DNA of 64,000 bases from Eubacteriaceae bacterium (GTDB taxonomy: Bacteria > Bacillota > Clostridia > Peptostreptococcales > Anaerovoracaceae). Positions 62,951 to 64,000 of this stretch are shown here, piece by piece. The first letter of the stretch is position 1; the number at the start of each line of letters is the position of its first letter. Made by a program: the position numbers and the translations under genes. The notes beneath the pieces are model-generated. The model did no database searches, was not told the DNA's origin, and saw only the letters and a program-made list of their open reading frames with translations. The stretch lies in contig CABIWW010000010.1 in assembly GCA_902362435.1 (NCBI GenBank), positions 1-64,000 on the forward strand, given 5' to 3'.

Positions 62951-63868
62951 ATGGAAAAGAAAAACAGGATGCTCTTTCTTGTCGCGGCAGTGGTGTTCAT
63001 ATGCTCTACTGCGTTTTTTCTTAAAACAGATCCTGCCTCTGCGCTCAGATCGGCGTGGATAGACGAAAAAAAGCTGGGAGAGATATGCATCGGGCAGGTC
63101 ACGAGAGTGACGGATGCCGGCGAGGGAGAGCTTTCCGCAGAAAAAAACGCGGGGAAAGACACGGCGGGCAGAGATGACGCCGGAAGCGGCGATAAAAGCA
63201 GTGAAGAGAAGAACGACACGGACGGCAGTAAAAAATCAGGTGACGAGAACATCGTCGTGACAGGCGATCCGCTCGTGATAATATATCATACGCACAGTAC
63301 AGAATCATATATGCCGTACAGTGAGAGCAACTATCACCGGGAGGAAGAGGAAGGCACGGTGCGTGACGTCGGGAACGTGCTTGAGACGGAACTCAAGAAA
63401 AAAGGTATAAATGTCATACACGACAGGACTTTACATGACAGACCGTCGTACAACGAATCGTACAGCCGGTCGCTCGAGACGGTGCAGGCGCTCACTGCAA
63501 AATACCCGAAGGCTGTGTATGTGATAGACCTTCACAGAGACGCGGCGGCAGCCTCGGCCACAGAGGGGAAGTACCTGGAGATAGATGGAAAGCGGGTCGC
63601 AAAGTTCAGCATGGTAGTGGGACAGCAGAATGACAACTACACGGAGCTTTACGCATTTGCAAAAAAAGTGAGCGAGAGATCAGAGGCGCTGCACAAAGGC
63701 TACGGCGGCGCGATCATAGAACAGAACTACAGATATAATGAATTCGTGAGCGACAGGGCGCTGCTGCTGGAGATAGGCAACAACAAGAACACTATAGAGG
63801 AGACAAGGCTATGCGCGAAATATTTTGCGGAAGTGCTTGCGGGCATAATAAAGGAGGAACAGCAGTAG
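62951..63868 (+). CDS. spoIIP: Stage II sporulation protein P
   Basis: This 305-aa protein has an N-terminal anchor (MLFLVAAVVFICSTAFFLKT), a charged low-complexity linker (about 50-110), and a SpoIIP amidase/endopeptidase domain: VIIYHTHSTESYMPY, DVGNVLETELKKKGI, AVYVIDLHRDAAA, and the late Glu in LLLEIGNNKNTIEET. SpoIIP cuts peptidoglycan during engulfment with SpoIID and SpoIIM. It follows gpr by 22 bp with AGGAGGA before the ATG, matching the gpr-spoIIP order of Bacillus and Clostridia. Confidence 0.95.
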   Translation: MEKKNRMLFLVAAVVFICSTAFFLKTDPASALRSAWIDEKKLGEICIGQVTRVTDAGEGELSAEKNAGKDTAGRDDAGSGDKSSEEKNDTDGSKKSGDENIVVTGDPLVIIYHTHSTESYMPYSESNYHREEEEGTVRDVGNVLETELKKKGINVIHDRTLHDRPSYNESYSRSLETVQALTAKYPKAVYVIDLHRDAAAASATEGKYLEIDGKRVAKFSMVVGQQNDNYTELYAFAKKVSERSEALHKGYGGAIIEQNYRYNEFVSDRALLLEIGNNKNTIEETRLCAKYFAEVLAGIIKEEQQ

Positions 63869-63886
63869 GAAAGGAGGACGGACAGG

Positions 63887-64000
63887 ATGAAAAAGACCAT
63901 CGTGGAGATGCTGCTCGTGTTCGTGATTTTTTTCATGGGAACTGCGGGCGTGCTGATACTTGATAATATATGTATGGAAACGACCGGTGCGGGAGGAAAA
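63887..64000 (+). CDS. Truncated gene at window edge, N-terminal membrane segment
   Basis: ATG 63887 follows AAAGGAGG. The 38 codons seen start MKKTIVEMLLVFVIFFMGTA, a hydrophobic anchor or signal, and stay open to the window end. It probably belongs to the gpr-spoIIP operon. No family can be assigned from this much sequence. Confidence 0.7.
   Translation, partial: MKKTIVEMLLVFVIFFMGTAGVLILDNICMETTGAGGK

Overview
The window comes from a spore-forming, low-GC Gram-positive anaerobe of the class Clostridia. Evidence: gpr and spoIIP; the rplU-rpmA-obg and ftsK-rimO-pgsA-cinA-recA gene orders; the TIGR03960/TIGR03936 radical-SAM pair; AGGAGG-type ribosome binding sites. Family XIII/Anaerovoracaceae-like is my best guess, with low confidence. 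There are two compositional blocks. Bases 1 to about 38,000 are AT-rich and accessory. From about 38,300 to the end the DNA is more GC-rich and carries conserved housekeeping genes.

Accessory block. A short C-terminal CDS end at the left edge looks transposase-like. It is followed by a leftward XRE regulator and a 645-bp AT-rich control region. Then about twenty genes run rightward with almost no gaps (1346-38001). In order: a membrane VWA protein; a large bacterial tubulin-like GTPase; a coiled-coil membrane protein; a 1278-aa membrane protein ending in a zinc ribbon and an HExxH peptidase resembling DA1; a membrane transglutaminase-like protein; a membrane/Rossmann(TrkA-like)/RyR protein; an HD-RyR protein; an M48 membrane peptidase; a HerA/FtsK-type ATPase; a membrane Ig-like protein; a protein with two copies of a WHH-type HNH nuclease domain, one intact and one degenerate. 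After these comes a cassette rich in TIR genes: TIR-cupin, TIR-DUF6273, DUF6273 alone, RyR alone, a second TIR-DUF6273, a second membrane/Rossmann/RyR protein, TIR-glycerophosphodiesterase-like, TIR with a divergent DUF6273, and a metzincin-like protease. TIR, RyR, HD, HerA, HNH, transglutaminase and caged-protease modules are typical of prokaryotic conflict and immune systems. I infer a large multi-component sensing/effector system: tubulin and VWA as a membrane-linked core, RyR/Rossmann proteins as possible sensors, and TIR, nuclease and protease effectors. I know of no experimental description of this exact assembly. It is the most interesting content of the window.

Transition (38,000-42,100). 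A KamA-family radical SAM gene is followed by two damaged loci: a Cthe_2159-type carbohydrate-binding protein broken by one extra base in a C-run, and a response regulator fused in frame to the tail of a histidine kinase.

Housekeeping block. asd (leftward); uppP; ftsK, rimO and pgsA (tightly spaced or overlapping) with cinA 58 bp on; recA behind two good promoters and a perfect LexA box; rplU, rpmA and obg, without the prp gene and without the usual Firmicute L27 N-terminal extension; a degenerate LytM protein; an HD hydrolase; TIGR03960/TIGR03936; comEA; a leftward DtxR-type regulator; deoD; an S66 carboxypeptidase; rpsT; then gpr, spoIIP and a truncated gene at the right edge. Two tandem-repeat loci (43.6-43.8 kb and 61.4-61.5 kb) differ in sequence but share the same two-hairpin design. 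No tRNA, rRNA, CRISPR array, integrase or reverse transcriptase was seen.
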